In this document: one piece after another, positions 8,207-18,093 of the stretch
How the letters are laid out: the number at the start of each line of letters is the position of its first letter
How positions within the stretch are numbered: position 1 is the stretch's first letter
Origin: Pseudomonadota bacterium
GTDB taxonomy: Bacteria > Pseudomonadota > Gammaproteobacteria > Burkholderiales > SG8-39
Direction: 5' to 3'
DNA length: 46,891 bases
Assembly (NCBI GenBank): GCA_027624175.1
Contig: JAQBXT010000010.1
Location: 1-46,891 of the forward strand
Notes under the pieces: generated by a model
What the model saw: the letters and a program-made list of their open reading frames with translations, nothing else
What the model was told of the DNA's origin: nothing
Database searches by the model: none
Program-made: the position numbers and the translations under genes

Positions 8207-8443
8207 TCAGACCACCTTCAACACGCGCCGCAGGAACAGCGCGCCCATGGCGGCCATCACCAGCTGCCCGCCCATGCTGCCGGTGGTCCCCAGGCCCGAC
8301 GCTGCGAGCCCGACGCCGAAGGTAAAGGCGCCGCCGATCGCGAACACGATGTCGCTCGGGATGCCGAAATTGTTGCCTGCGAGGAACTTGCCCACCACCA
8401 AACCGACGACCAAGCCGATCACTACGAACCAGACATACACCAT
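8207..8443 (-). CDS. GlsB/YeaQ/YmgE-family small membrane protein
   Basis: A 78-residue integral membrane protein with three glycine-rich hydrophobic segments: VWFVVIGLVVGLVVGKFLAG, IVFAIGGAFTFGVGLAAS and GGQLVMAAMGALFLRRVL. This is the layout of the transglycosylase-associated (YeaQ/YmgE) family, often stress-induced and of unknown biochemistry. I chose ATG 8443 because GGAGAG lies at the right distance; TTG 8455 would precede the ribosome binding site. It is divergent from cydA. Confidence 0.82.
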   Translation of the reverse strand: MVYVWFVVIGLVVGLVVGKFLAGNNFGIPSDIVFAIGGAFTFGVGLAASGLGTTGSMGGQLVMAAMGALFLRRVLKVV

Positions 8444-8515
8444 TGAACTCTCCAAGTACCCCCAGCATACGCGCTATCAGAGGGAGAAACGGCCCGGCAC
8501 TGCCTATAATTACCG

Positions 8516-9820
8516 ATGGACGCCGGGGACGCCCTCCTCCTCGCCCGAGGGCAGTTCGGGCTGAATATCGCGTTCCACATCCTGTTTCCGACCATCAGCA
8601 TCGCCCTCGCCTGGTACCTGATCGGCTTTCGCGTGAAATATGCACGCACGCAGGACCCGCAATGGCTCGGCACCTACCGGCTGTGGGTGAAGATCTTCGC
8701 CCTGACCTTCGCCATGGGGGTGGTCTCGGGCATCACCATGAGCTTCCAGTTCGGCACCAACTGGCCGGGCTACATGCTCAAAGTGGGCAATATTGCCGGG
8801 CCGCTGCTGGGCTACGAGGTGCTCACCGCGTTTTTCCTCGAGGCGACGTTCCTCGGCGTGATGCTGTTCGGCATGGAGCGCGTCAGTTCGCGCGTGCACA
8901 TCTTCTCCTCGGTGATGGTGGCGGCGGGCACCACGCTCTCGGCGTTCTGGATCCTGGCGCTGAACTCCTGGATGCACACGCCGCAGGGCCACGTCATGGA
9001 CGGCGACGTGCTCATCGCCGGCGACTGGGCGCAGGTGATCTTCAACCCCTCGTTTCCCTACCGCTTCACGCACATGATGCTCGCCTCCGGGCTCACGGCC
9101 TCGTTCCTGGTCGCCGGGCTCTCGGCCTGGCGGCTGCTCAAGGCGCCGCAGGATCCGGGCGCGCTGAAGACGCTGCGCACCGGCGTGCTGGTGGCGGCGG
9201 TCCTCGCGCCGCTGCAGGTGTTCGTCGGCGACCTGCACGGCTTGAACACGCTCGAGCACCAGCCGGCGAAGATCGCCGCGGTGGAGGCGATCTGGAACAC
9301 GCAGAAAGGCGTGCCGCTGGTGCTGTTCGCCATCCCGAACGAGGAAACGAAGCGCAACGACTACGCCATCGAGGTGCCGAAGCTCGCGAGCTTCGTGCTC
9401 AAGCACGACCTCGACGCTGAGCTGCAGGGCCTGGACGCCTTCGCCCCCGACCACCCGCCGGTGGCGCCGGTGTTCTTCGCCTTCCGCCTGATGGTCGGCG
9501 TGGGCATGCTGATGCTCGCGCTCGCCTGGTTCGGCGCCTGGTGGCTGCGCAAGCGCACGCCGCCCGGCTGGCTGCTGTGGGCCTTCGCCGGCATGACCTT
9601 CTCGGGCTGGATCGCGACGCTCTCGGGCTGGCTGGTGACCGAGATCGGGCGCCAGCCCTGGCTGGTGACGGGCATCCTGCGCACTGAGGACGCCGTCGGG
9701 CGCGTGCCGGACGCGGCGCTCGGTGCGAGCTTCGCCGGCTACCTGCTGGTCTACGGCGTAATGCTCGTCGCCTACGTGGTGGTGCTTACGCACCTCGCGC
9801 GAGAAGGCGCGCAGCCATGA
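8516..9820 (+). CDS. cydA: Cytochrome bd-type ubiquinol oxidase subunit I (CioA-like)
   Basis: A 434-residue membrane subunit of the bd-type terminal oxidase that oxidises quinol and reduces oxygen to water with high affinity. Heme ligands are in the expected places: His21 (NIAFHILFP), His186 (FPYRFTHMML) and Met326 (FRLMVGVG). The GWLVTEIGRQPW signature lies near residue 371. The region between the quinol-site helices is short (no long Q loop), as in cyanide-insensitive CioA enzymes. It overlaps cydB by four bases (ATGA). A TATAAT at 8505-8510 ends only five bases before the ATG, and no Shine-Dalgarno is close, so the message may be leaderless. Confidence 0.95.
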   Translation: MDAGDALLLARGQFGLNIAFHILFPTISIALAWYLIGFRVKYARTQDPQWLGTYRLWVKIFALTFAMGVVSGITMSFQFGTNWPGYMLKVGNIAGPLLGYEVLTAFFLEATFLGVMLFGMERVSSRVHIFSSVMVAAGTTLSAFWILALNSWMHTPQGHVMDGDVLIAGDWAQVIFNPSFPYRFTHMMLASGLTASFLVAGLSAWRLLKAPQDPGALKTLRTGVLVAAVLAPLQVFVGDLHGLNTLEHQPAKIAAVEAIWNTQKGVPLVLFAIPNEETKRNDYAIEVPKLASFVLKHDLDAELQGLDAFAPDHPPVAPVFFAFRLMVGVGMLMLALAWFGAWWLRKRTPPGWLLWAFAGMTFSGWIATLSGWLVTEIGRQPWLVTGILRTEDAVGRVPDAALGASFAGYLLVYGVMLVAYVVVLTHLAREGAQP

Positions 9821-10791
9821 CGCTCGACCTGCCGCTGATTTTCGCCATCCTCATGGGCGCCGCCATGCTGGCGTACGTCGTGCTGGACGGGTACGACCTC
9901 GGCGTGGGCATGCTGATGCCGGCCGCCACCGATGCGGAGCAGGACGTGATGGTGGCCTCGATCGGCCCGTTCTGGGACGCGAACGAAACCTGGCTGGTGC
10001 TCGGCGTGGGGATTCTGCTCATCGCCTTTCCCGCCGCGCATGGCTACATCCTGGGTGCGCTCTACCTGCCGGTGGCCGCGATGCTCACCGGCCTGATGTT
10101 GCGCGGGGTGGCGTTCGAGTTGCGCGTGAAAGCGCTGGGCTGGCACGCCGAGCTGTGGAACTGGCTGTTCTGGTTCGGCTCCTTTCTCGCTTCCTTCGCG
10201 CAGGGCTACATGCTCGGGCGCTACCTCACCGCCTTCCAGCCGGGCTGGGGCTACGCGTTGTTCTCGCTGCTGGTGGGCGCGGCGCTGTGCGGCGGCTACG
10301 TGCTGCTCGGCGCCACCTGGCTGATCCTGCGCACCGAGGGCGAACTGCAGCGAAAAGCGCGTGCCTGGACCAAGTGGGGCCTCGCCTGGGTGGCGCTCGG
10401 CGTCGCGCTGGTGAGCCTCGCCACGCCGCTCGCCAGCCAGCTGGTGTACGCGCGCTGGTTCGATTTCCCGCGCACGCTGTGGCTGATGCTGTTGCCGCTC
10501 GCCTCGCTCGCGGCCTGGCTGTGGATCTGGAGGTCAGTGGCGAGCTCGGAGTGGAAGCCCTTCGCCGGCGCGGTGGCGATCTATGTCCTCACCTTCGCCG
10601 GGCTCGCCTACAGCGTGTTCCCCTACGTGGTGCTGGGCTGGCTCACCATCTGGGAAGCCGCGGCGCATCCCTCGGCACTCAAGGTCGTGCTCGCCGGCGC
10701 GCTGGTGGTCCTACCCTTCCTCGTCGGCTACACCGTATTCGCCTACCGCGTGTTCCGCGGCAAGGCGAAAGCAGGACTGTACGGACATTAA
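9817..10791 (+). CDS. cydB: Cytochrome bd-type ubiquinol oxidase subunit II
   Basis: A 324-residue polytopic subunit that pairs with CydA. Diagnostic stretches are YVVLDGYDLGVGML near residue 20, SIGPFWDANETWLV near 50 and YVLLGATWLILRTEG near 165. About eight to nine membrane helices are evident. Translation is coupled to cydA by the ATGA overlap. No CydX/CioX-like small subunit follows; the TAA stop is formed at the edge of a long hairpin that separates it from the convergent ferredoxin gene. Confidence 0.95.
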   Translation: MTLDLPLIFAILMGAAMLAYVVLDGYDLGVGMLMPAATDAEQDVMVASIGPFWDANETWLVLGVGILLIAFPAAHGYILGALYLPVAAMLTGLMLRGVAFELRVKALGWHAELWNWLFWFGSFLASFAQGYMLGRYLTAFQPGWGYALFSLLVGAALCGGYVLLGATWLILRTEGELQRKARAWTKWGLAWVALGVALVSLATPLASQLVYARWFDFPRTLWLMLLPLASLAAWLWIWRSVASSEWKPFAGAVAIYVLTFAGLAYSVFPYVVLGWLTIWEAAAHPSALKVVLAGALVVLPFLVGYTVFAYRVFRGKAKAGLYGH

Positions 10792-10837
10792 ATAGGGACA
10801 GACCTCATTTTTTTAAAAATGAGGTCTGTCCCTATTT
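10790..10837. repeat. 23-bp perfect hairpin element between convergent genes
   Basis: Arms 10790-10812 and 10815-10837 are perfectly complementary, with a 2-nt loop. The outer sequence AAATAGGGACAGACCTCATT also forms the arms of the element at 18094-18157. The stem ends in T and A runs, so it can act as a bidirectional intrinsic terminator for cydB and fdxA. The cydB TAA (10789-10791) and the fdxA TAG (10834-10832) both lie in the arm ends. Confidence 0.85.
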
Positions 10838-11155
10838 CTCCAGCAGGTGGTTTTTCTCCTTCACCTTCGCCCATTCGTCGGCGTCGGCCGGGGCGGGCTT
10901 GCGCTCGATGATCGGCTTCCAGCCCGCGGCGAGCTCCTTGTTGCGCGCGATCCACGCCTGCTGGGCGTCGGGCACGTCGTCCTCGGCGAAAATCGCCTCG
11001 ACCGGGCATTCGGGCACGCACAGGGTGCAGTCGATGCACTCGTCCGGGTCGATCACCAGCATGTTCGGCCCCTCGCGGAAGCAGTCGACCGGGCACACGT
11101 CCACGCAGTCGGTGTACTTGCACTTGATGCAGCTTTCGGTGACCACGTAAGTCAT
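10832..11155 (-). CDS. fdxA: 7Fe ferredoxin FdxA ([3Fe-4S][4Fe-4S])
   Basis: A 107-residue ferredoxin beginning [21 protein letters not shown]. The first cluster motif has the FdxA spacing ([17 protein letters not shown]), and the second is [17 protein letters not shown]; the remaining 50 residues form the FdxA C-terminal extension ([13 protein letters not shown]...). It shuttles low-potential electrons in the cytoplasm; its partner is not indicated here. It is transcribed divergently from trxA and convergently with cydB, and its last codon and stop come from the hairpin element. Confidence 0.95.
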   Translation of the reverse strand: MTYVVTESCIKCKYTDCVDVCPVDCFREGPNMLVIDPDECIDCTLCVPECPVEAIFAEDDVPDAQQAWIARNKELAAGWKPIIERKPAPADADEWAKVKEKNHLLEK

Positions 11156-11216
11156 CGGGGCGGCAAAGCCTGCGAAGGCAAAAAGGTTAATGGAGTCAGT
11201 AGTTTAGCATAGAGAT

Positions 11217-11245
11217 TTGGATTCCCGGGCCGTCGCCCCCATAAT
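11217..11245 (+). promoter_or_regulatory. Probable sigma70 promoter of trxA
   Basis: TTGGAT (11217-11222) and CATAAT (11240-11245) are separated by 17 bp, followed by a short leader with AGAGGAG before the trxA ATG at 11277. Seen as motif matches only. Confidence 0.5.
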
Positions 11246-11276
11246 ACGGGCTCCCCCCGCAAGGCCCAGAGGAGTT

Positions 11277-11609
11277 ATGAGCAGCAGCAAGCACATCCAG
11301 CATGTGACGGACGACAGTTTCGAGCCGGAGGTCCTCAAATCCGAGGTCCCGGTCCTGGTGGACTACTGGGCCGAGTGGTGCGGCCCCTGCAAGTCGATCG
11401 CCCCGATCCTCGACCAGGTGGCCCAGGAATACGACGGGCGCCTGAAGATCGCCAAACTCAACGTGGATGAGAACCAGCAGGTGCCGGCCAAGTTCGGCAT
11501 CCGCGGCATTCCCACCCTGATGCTGTTCAAGAACGGCAACCTCGAAGCCACGCGCGTGGGCGCGCTGTCCAAGTCCCAGCTCACCGCGTTTCTTGACAGC
11601 AATATCTAA
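11277..11609 (+). CDS. trxA: Thioredoxin 1
   Basis: A 110-residue thioredoxin with the active site [16 protein letters not shown] and the cis-proline loop [14 protein letters not shown]. It reduces cytoplasmic protein disulfides, including ribonucleotide reductase encoded later in the window. ATG 11277 follows an AGAGGAG ribosome binding site and gives the normal length; in-frame codons back to 11217 have no such site. It lies directly upstream of rho, a common proteobacterial order. Confidence 0.96.
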   Translation: MSSSKHIQHVTDDSFEPEVLKSEVPVLVDYWAEWCGPCKSIAPILDQVAQEYDGRLKIAKLNVDENQQVPAKFGIRGIPTLMLFKNGNLEATRVGALSKSQLTAFLDSNI

Positions 11610-11632
11610 ACCCCTTAGTCTGCGCGGCAAAT

Positions 11633-11718
11633 CCGCCCCGGCAACAACCGGGGCGGCGCGACACAAGAGCAGCACCGGTAGCAAGCAGTAGCAGGTTCCC
11701 TGCGCCGGGTCAGGCGCA
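11633..11718 (+). promoter_or_regulatory. rho leader with two hairpins
   Basis: The 158-bp trxA-rho gap contains a 9-bp perfect hairpin (11633-11641 with 11648-11656, loop CAACAA) and a 6-bp hairpin (11701-11706 with 11713-11718). Neither has a T run. rho is autoregulated through its leader in E. coli; a similar role here is inference. Confidence 0.35.
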
Positions 11719-11767
11719 CTTCCCCTAAAGAAGTCGGCACGTCCCGAGGCTTCATTTCGATCGGCCC

Positions 11768-13027
<1,260 letters not shown>

Positions 13028-13038
13028 GCCGCCGCGCA

Positions 13039-13067
13039 TTGACCTAAGTTCATGATTTCTGTATAGT
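13039..13067 (+). promoter_or_regulatory. sigma70 promoter of rpmE
   Basis: TTGACC (13039-13044), a 17-bp spacer, and TATAGT (13062-13067) lie 29 bp before the rpmE ATG. It is one of the best consensus matches in the window. Confidence 0.7.
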
Positions 13068-13095
13068 TCGCGCCTTTTCCGAAGCCACCCACGCC

Positions 13096-13359
13096 ATGAA
13101 ACCCACGGGCCATCCCGAATACCAGCCGGTGATCTTTCTCGACACCAGCTCGAACCACAGCTTTCTTTCGCGCTCCTCCATCGACACCAAGGGCCGCGAG
13201 ACGATGAAATGGACCGACGGCCTCAGCTACCCGGTGGTCAAGGTCGAGGTGTCCTCGGAGTCGCACTCCTACTACACCGGCAAGCAGAAGATCGTCGACA
13301 CCGCCGGACGCGTGGAGAAATTCAAGCGCCGCTACACCAAGGCGAAAAAGCCCGCCTGA
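13096..13359 (+). CDS. rpmE2: 50S ribosomal protein L31, type B
   Basis: An 87-residue type B L31: HPEYQPVIFLDTSSNHSFLSRS at the N-terminus and the C-terminal HSYYTGKQKIVDTAGRVEKFKRRY. It has no cysteines, so it is the zinc-independent form that bridges the ribosomal subunits. It has its own promoter and is followed within 26 bp by an intrinsic terminator, so it is a single-gene unit. Confidence 0.93.
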   Translation: MKPTGHPEYQPVIFLDTSSNHSFLSRSSIDTKGRETMKWTDGLSYPVVKVEVSSESHSYYTGKQKIVDTAGRVEKFKRRYTKAKKPA

Positions 13360-13384
13360 GCCGGCTTTCGTCGATCCGCACCCG

Positions 13385-13406
13385 AGGCAGCTACGGCTGC
13401 CTTTTT
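13385..13406 (+). terminator. Intrinsic terminator after rpmE
   Basis: AGGCAGC (13385-13391), loop TACG, GCTGCCT (13396-13402), then a T run through 13406. A 7-bp stem followed by Ts is the standard form. Confidence 0.8.
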
Positions 13407-13430
13407 GCTTTCCGGCCCTAGAATGCGCGC

Positions 13431-15020
13431 ATGATCCCCCGTCTTGCGCTGCCGCCCGTGCCCGCGGTGCTGGCGCTGATGGCGCTGGCCTTCGTGCTTC
13501 CGGGCCTCGTCGGCCACGATCCCTGGAAGACCTTCGACGTGATCGGCATCGAGATCGCGCACCAGATGCACCTCTCGGGCGACTGGGTGGTGCCGCGCGT
13601 CGCCGGCGAACCCTGGCTCGAGGATCCGCCGCTGTACCACTGGATCGCGATGGCCTTCGGCAAGCTGCTGGGCTGGGCGATTCCGTTTCATGGCGCCGCG
13701 CGCCTGGCGAGCGGGCTGTGCGTGCTCGCCGCGCTGTGGCTGTTGTACCGCACCGCCGGCGCCGCCGCGCCCCTGCTGCTCCTGGGCTCCATCGGCCTGA
13801 TGACGCACGCGCACGAAGCACTGCCCGAACTGGCCGCGCTCGCCGCCGTATGCGCCGCGTACGCAGTGCTGCCGCGCGCCCACGAGCGCCCGGTGATGAT
13901 GGGCGCGGCGTTCGGCGCGGCGCTCGGCCTCGCTTTCCTCGCCCTCGGTCCCATGGTGCCCGCGGCGCTCGCGCTGGCAGTACTTGCCGCGCACGCGGTG
14001 TGCGAGCGCTGGCGCACGGCGCGCGCGCTGCCCTTTCTGCTCTCGGCGCTGCTCGCCGGCGCGCTGCTGGCGGCGAGCTGGCCGTTCGCGCTGGCGCAGC
14101 GTGCGCCCGAATTGCTCGACGCCTGGTGGTCGCTCGCCACGCAACCGCGCGGCGGCGTGCTCGAGAACCTGCGCTACTTCGCCGTCGCGAGCGGCTGGTT
14201 CGCCTGGCCGGCGTGGCCGCTCGCCGCCTGGGTGCTGTGGGCCAAGCGCCGCGAATGGCGCGAGCCGCGCCTGTTCGTGCCGGCGGTGGCGTTCGTGCTC
14301 AGCTTCGCCGCGCTGGTGGCCACCGGGCCGGCGCAGGACGTCAACGTCATCGTGCTCCTGGTACCGCTCGCGCTGCTCGGCGCCGAGGCGGTCGGGCTGC
14401 TGCGGCGCGGCGCGGCGGCGGCGCTGGACTGGTTCGGCGTCATGTGCTTCACCTTTTTCGCGGGCCTGGTGTGGCTCGGCTACCTCGCCATGATGGCCGG
14501 CGTGCCGCCCAAGATCGCCCACAACTTCGCCAAGATCGCGCCCGGATTCATCCCGCGGTTCGAGGCGCTGCCCCTTCTCCTCGCGCTGGCCCTGACGCTG
14601 GGCTGGCTGTACGTGGCCTTGTTCACCGCGCCGTCCCCGTTTCGCGGGGTGACGCGCTGGGCGGCCGGCGTGGTCGTGCTGTGGGGCTGCTTCGCCACGC
14701 TGTGGCTGCCCTGGGCGGACTACCAGAAGACTTACCGCACGGTAGCGCTGCAACTGAGCAGCAAGGTCCCGGCGAACGCCGGCTGCATCGCCGGCCAGAA
14801 TCTCGGCCCCGCGCAGCGCGCGGCACTCAGCTACCACGTCGGCCTGCGCACCGAGCCCGCGCAGCGGGCGGGCGCGGCCGACTGCCGCTTGCTGCTGGTG
14901 CAGGGCCGCCCGGGCGATGAGCGCGACGGGTCGAACGCGGCCTGGTCCAAGCTCGCCGATGTCGGCCGCCCCGGCGACAAGTCCGAACGCTACCGCCTGT
15001 ATAGTCTCGATACGCCATGA
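13431..15020 (+). CDS. GT39/ArnT-like membrane glycosyltransferase
   Basis: A 529-residue polytopic protein of the PMT/ArnT (GT-C) superfamily, which moves a sugar from a polyprenyl-phosphate donor to a periplasmic acceptor. The first luminal loop contains HDPWKTFDVIGIEIAHQMHL and then GDWVVPRVAGEPWLEDPPLYHW, the typical GT39 pattern with acidic catalytic residues. Roughly ten to twelve hydrophobic helices follow, then a soluble C-terminal domain from about residue 445. The acceptor cannot be read from the sequence. It overlaps pgi by four bases (ATGA). TAGAAT at 13419-13424 lies six bases before the ATG, so the message could be leaderless. Confidence 0.8.
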   Translation: MIPRLALPPVPAVLALMALAFVLPGLVGHDPWKTFDVIGIEIAHQMHLSGDWVVPRVAGEPWLEDPPLYHWIAMAFGKLLGWAIPFHGAARLASGLCVLAALWLLYRTAGAAAPLLLLGSIGLMTHAHEALPELAALAAVCAAYAVLPRAHERPVMMGAAFGAALGLAFLALGPMVPAALALAVLAAHAVCERWRTARALPFLLSALLAGALLAASWPFALAQRAPELLDAWWSLATQPRGGVLENLRYFAVASGWFAWPAWPLAAWVLWAKRREWREPRLFVPAVAFVLSFAALVATGPAQDVNVIVLLVPLALLGAEAVGLLRRGAAAALDWFGVMCFTFFAGLVWLGYLAMMAGVPPKIAHNFAKIAPGFIPRFEALPLLLALALTLGWLYVALFTAPSPFRGVTRWAAGVVVLWGCFATLWLPWADYQKTYRTVALQLSSKVPANAGCIAGQNLGPAQRAALSYHVGLRTEPAQRAGAADCRLLLVQGRPGDERDGSNAAWSKLADVGRPGDKSERYRLYSLDTP

Positions 15021-16435
15021 ACACCCCCTCCACTGTCCCGCCCACCGACTGCCCGGCCTGGGCAAAGCTCGCCGCCCACGCCGGGAGCTGGAAGGACGCG
15101 CGGCTCGCCGACCTGTTCGCCGGCGACGCGGGCCGCGGCGTGCAATTCGTCGCGCGGGCACCGGGACTGGAACTGGACTATGCGCATCAGCGCATCGGCG
15201 CGCTGACGCTGCGCTTGTTGACGCAACTCGCCGGCGAGCGCGGCCTCGCGGACTGGCGGCGCGCGCTGTACGCGGGCGAGCCCGTCAACTCCACCGAAGC
15301 ACGCCCCGCCTGGCACACGGCGCTGCGCGCGCGCGACGCCGCGCCCGTGGAGGTGAAGAAAACTCTGGCGCACATGCGCGAGCTGGCGCAGGGCCTGAAG
15401 GGCGTGCGCCGCATCGTGCATTTGGGCACCGGCGGCTCCGACCTCGGGCCGCGGCTGCTGATGGATGCGCTGGGTGACAAAGCTGCGCTGGAAGTGCGCT
15501 TTGCCGCCAACATCGACCCGCTGGATCTGGAGCGCGCGCTGCGCGGCGCGGAGCCCGCGAGCACGCTGGTGGTCGCGGTGTCCAAGAGCTTCAACACCGC
15601 CGAGACCCTCGCCAATGCCTGCGCCGCGAAAACCTGGCTCGGCGGGCGCGGCCGCATGATCGCGGTGACCGCCAACGAGGCCGCGGCGCGCGCCTTCGGC
15701 GCCGCCGAGGTGCTGCCGATGTGGGACTGGGTCGGCGGGCGCTATTCGGTGTGGTCGGCGGCGAGTTTCAGCGCGCTTGCCGCGCTCGGCGCCGGGGCGT
15801 TCGACGAGTTCCTCGCCGGCGCCAACGACATGGACCGGCATTTCTACGACACGCCGCTCGAGCAGAACCTGCCCGCGCTGCTCGGCCTGCTCGGCGTGTG
15901 GAACGTGAATTTCCTGCACGCGCCCACGCACTGCGTGCTGCCCTACGCGCACGCGCTGCGCCTGGTGCCCGCCTACCTGCAGCAGCTGGAGATGGAATCC
16001 AACGGCAAGCGCGTCGACCGCGAAGGGCGTACGCTCGGCTACGCCACCGCGCCGGTGCTCTGGGGCGGCGAAGGCACGGTGGGTCAGCATTCCTTCCACC
16101 AACTCCTGCATCAGGGCACGCAGGTGGTGCCGGCGGACTTCATCGTCGCCGGTGCGAGCGCCGAGCTCGACGCCAACGCCCTGGCGCAGTCGCGCGCCCT
16201 GGCCTTCGGCACCGCCGACCCGGCCCTGCCCCCGCACAAGCGCTATCCCGGCAACCGCCCCTCGAGCACGCTGCGCCTGGAGAAGCTGGATGCGCGCCAC
16301 CTCGGGCGTCTGCTCGCCGCCTACGAGCACAAGGTGTTCACGCAAGGCGTACTCTGGAACATCAACAGCTACGACCAATGGGGCGTCGAGCTGGGCAAGC
16401 ACCTCGCCGACGAAATACTCAACAGGAGGACGTGA
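15017..16435 (+). CDS. pgi: Glucose-6-phosphate isomerase (short form)
   Basis: A 472-residue Pgi interconverting glucose-6-phosphate and fructose-6-phosphate. Signatures are GTGGSDLGPRLLMDAL, SKSFNTAETLANA, FWDWVGGR-like MWDWVGGRYSVWSA, the catalytic-site WGGEGTVGQHSFHQLLHQG and C-terminal NINSYDQWGVELGKHL. It is about 75 residues shorter than E. coli Pgi, through several small gaps and an early C-terminus just after the ELGK helix. The loss is spread out, so this looks like a compact family variant rather than a deletion. It is translationally coupled to the GT39 gene. Confidence 0.93.
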   Translation: MNTPSTVPPTDCPAWAKLAAHAGSWKDARLADLFAGDAGRGVQFVARAPGLELDYAHQRIGALTLRLLTQLAGERGLADWRRALYAGEPVNSTEARPAWHTALRARDAAPVEVKKTLAHMRELAQGLKGVRRIVHLGTGGSDLGPRLLMDALGDKAALEVRFAANIDPLDLERALRGAEPASTLVVAVSKSFNTAETLANACAAKTWLGGRGRMIAVTANEAAARAFGAAEVLPMWDWVGGRYSVWSAASFSALAALGAGAFDEFLAGANDMDRHFYDTPLEQNLPALLGLLGVWNVNFLHAPTHCVLPYAHALRLVPAYLQQLEMESNGKRVDREGRTLGYATAPVLWGGEGTVGQHSFHQLLHQGTQVVPADFIVAGASAELDANALAQSRALAFGTADPALPPHKRYPGNRPSSTLRLEKLDARHLGRLLAAYEHKVFTQGVLWNINSYDQWGVELGKHLADEILNRRT

Positions 16436-16438
16436 CGC

Positions 16439-16645
16439 ATGGACCAGGAAACCTTCAACCTCAGCATCCGCAAGTTCCTGAAAATGGTGGGCGTGAATTC
16501 GCAGCGCGAAATCGAGCAGGCGGTGCAGCAGGCGCTCGCCGCGGCCAAACTCAAGGGCGACGAGACGCTTGCCGCGCGCGTGACGCTCGAGATCCCGGCA
16601 GTGGGCGTGAAGGTGCCGTTCGAGGGTGAAATAAAGCTAAAATAA
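16439..16645 (+). CDS. DUF6494-family small protein
   Basis: A 68-residue protein (MDQETFNLSIRKFLKMVGVNSQ...) of the DUF6494 family as I recognise it, function unknown. The N-terminal half is helical and amphipathic; the C-terminal half alternates as short strands (ARVTLEIPAVGVKVPFEGEIKL). It starts 3 bases after pgi with AGGAGG overlapping the pgi end, so the two are co-transcribed. Confidence 0.7.
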   Translation: MDQETFNLSIRKFLKMVGVNSQREIEQAVQQALAAAKLKGDETLAARVTLEIPAVGVKVPFEGEIKLK

Positions 16646-16697
16646 CTGCGCGCATCGGCATGGACGCGATGCGCCCTGCGATGCGCTGGAGGCCCCG

Positions 16698-18086
16698 ATG
16701 AACAAGCCGCGCGAATTCGACCACACCGTGCTCGCCGAGCTGCAGGCGCTGCTCGGGGACCGGGTGACCACCTCGGCGGGCATCCGCGAGCACCACGGCA
16801 AGGACGAGTCCTACTTCCCTTATGCGCCGCCAGACGCGGTGGTGTTTCCGCTATCCACCGAGGAAGTGCGCGACATCGTCAACATCTGCCGGCGGCACCA
16901 CGTGCCGATGATCCCTTACGGGGTGGGCACCTCGCTCGAGGGCCACATTCTCGCCATCCACGGCGGCGTGTGCGTCGACATGGGCCGCATGAACCAGGTG
17001 CTGGCGGTGCACGAGGAGGACATGGACGCGGTGGTGCAGGCCGGCGTGACGAGAAAGCAGCTGAACGAGTACATCAAGCACACGGGCCTGTTCTTCGCCA
17101 TCGACCCGGGCGCCGACGCGACCCTGGGCGGCATGACCGCCACGCGCGCCTCGGGCACCAACGCGGTGCGCTACGGCACCATGCGCGAGAACGTGCTGTC
17201 GCTGAAGGTGGTGCTGGCCGACGGCCGCATCATCCAGACCGCGCGCCGCGCGAAGAAGTCTTCGGCGGGCTACGACCTGACGCGGCTGTTCGTCGGCTCG
17301 GAAGGGACCTTGGGCATCATCACCGAGGTGACGGTGAAACTGCACCCGGTGCAGGCCGCGATGTCGGCGGCGGTGTGCGCCTTTTCGAGCGTGAAAGGCG
17401 CGGCCGATACCGTGATCCAGACGCTGCAATCGGGTGTTCCAATCGCGCGCAGCGAATTACTGTGCGCGACCACCATGGCGGCGCTCAACCGCCACAACAA
17501 GACCAGCCACCGCGAAATGCCGACGCTGCTGCTCGAGTTCCACGGCACCGAAGCGGGCGTCATCGAGCAAGCCGAGATGGTGCAGGAGATCGCCAGGGAA
17601 AACGGCGGCCTGGACTTCCAGTGGGCGACCAAACCCGAGGAGCGCACCAAACTGTGGGAGGCGCGCCACAACGCCTACTTCGCCTGCCTGCAGCTCAAAG
17701 CCGGCTCGCGCGCCATTTCGACGGACGTTTGCGTGCCGATTTCGCGCCTCGCCGAGTGTATCGTGGAGACCACCAAGGACATCGAGAAGGCCTCGATGCC
17801 GATTCCGCTGTTCGGGCACGTCGGCGACGGCAACTTCCACCTCGTGATCCTGATCGACCCGGCGAGCAAGAAGGACATGGAGGAAGCCAAGACGATCAAC
17901 CAGCGCGTGGTGAAGCGCGCGCTCGCCATGGAAGGCACCTGCACCGGCGAGCACGGCATCGGCATCGGCAAGCAGGCCTACCTGGTGGAAGAGCTGGGCG
18001 AGGCGGTGGACCTGATGCGCGACCTGAAACGCGTGTTCGATCCGGAAAACCTGCTCAACCCCGGCAAGGTCGTCCCGTTACAGTGA
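16698..18086 (+). CDS. FAD-linked D-2-hydroxyacid dehydrogenase (D-lactate/glycolate oxidase GlcD family)
   Basis: A 462-residue PCMH-type FAD enzyme. The FAD-binding half has PYGVGTSLEGHILAIHGG and DPGADATLGGMTATRASG near residues 75-155 and LFVGSEGTLGIITEVTVKLHP near 200. The C-terminal cap ends with CTGEHGIGIGKQAYL and FDPENLLNPGKV. Members oxidise D-lactate, glycolate or D-2-hydroxyglutarate and pass electrons to cytochrome c or quinone. No GlcE/GlcF subunits are adjacent, which favours a stand-alone D-lactate dehydrogenase. GGAGG precedes ATG 16698. It converges on orn. Confidence 0.85.
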   Translation: MNKPREFDHTVLAELQALLGDRVTTSAGIREHHGKDESYFPYAPPDAVVFPLSTEEVRDIVNICRRHHVPMIPYGVGTSLEGHILAIHGGVCVDMGRMNQVLAVHEEDMDAVVQAGVTRKQLNEYIKHTGLFFAIDPGADATLGGMTATRASGTNAVRYGTMRENVLSLKVVLADGRIIQTARRAKKSSAGYDLTRLFVGSEGTLGIITEVTVKLHPVQAAMSAAVCAFSSVKGAADTVIQTLQSGVPIARSELLCATTMAALNRHNKTSHREMPTLLLEFHGTEAGVIEQAEMVQEIARENGGLDFQWATKPEERTKLWEARHNAYFACLQLKAGSRAISTDVCVPISRLAECIVETTKDIEKASMPIPLFGHVGDGNFHLVILIDPASKKDMEEAKTINQRVVKRALAMEGTCTGEHGIGIGKQAYLVEELGEAVDLMRDLKRVFDPENLLNPGKVVPLQ

Positions 18087-18093
18087 GCGCGGA

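Noticed and set aside
8510-9793. 427-codon minus-strand frame rich in His, Arg and Glu
   Set aside because: It is the exact antisense of cydA and has the biased composition of a shadow frame.
11633-11656. Intrinsic terminator between trxA and rho
   Set aside because: The 9-bp stem is strong but is followed by CGCGACAC, with no T run.
13332-15161. 609-codon minus-strand frame
   Set aside because: Antisense of the GT39 gene; Arg/Gly/Ala-biased, no domain.
15017-16435. Short Pgi as a third internal deletion
   Set aside because: The shortfall is spread over several loops and the C-terminus, with all catalytic motifs present and no abrupt join.
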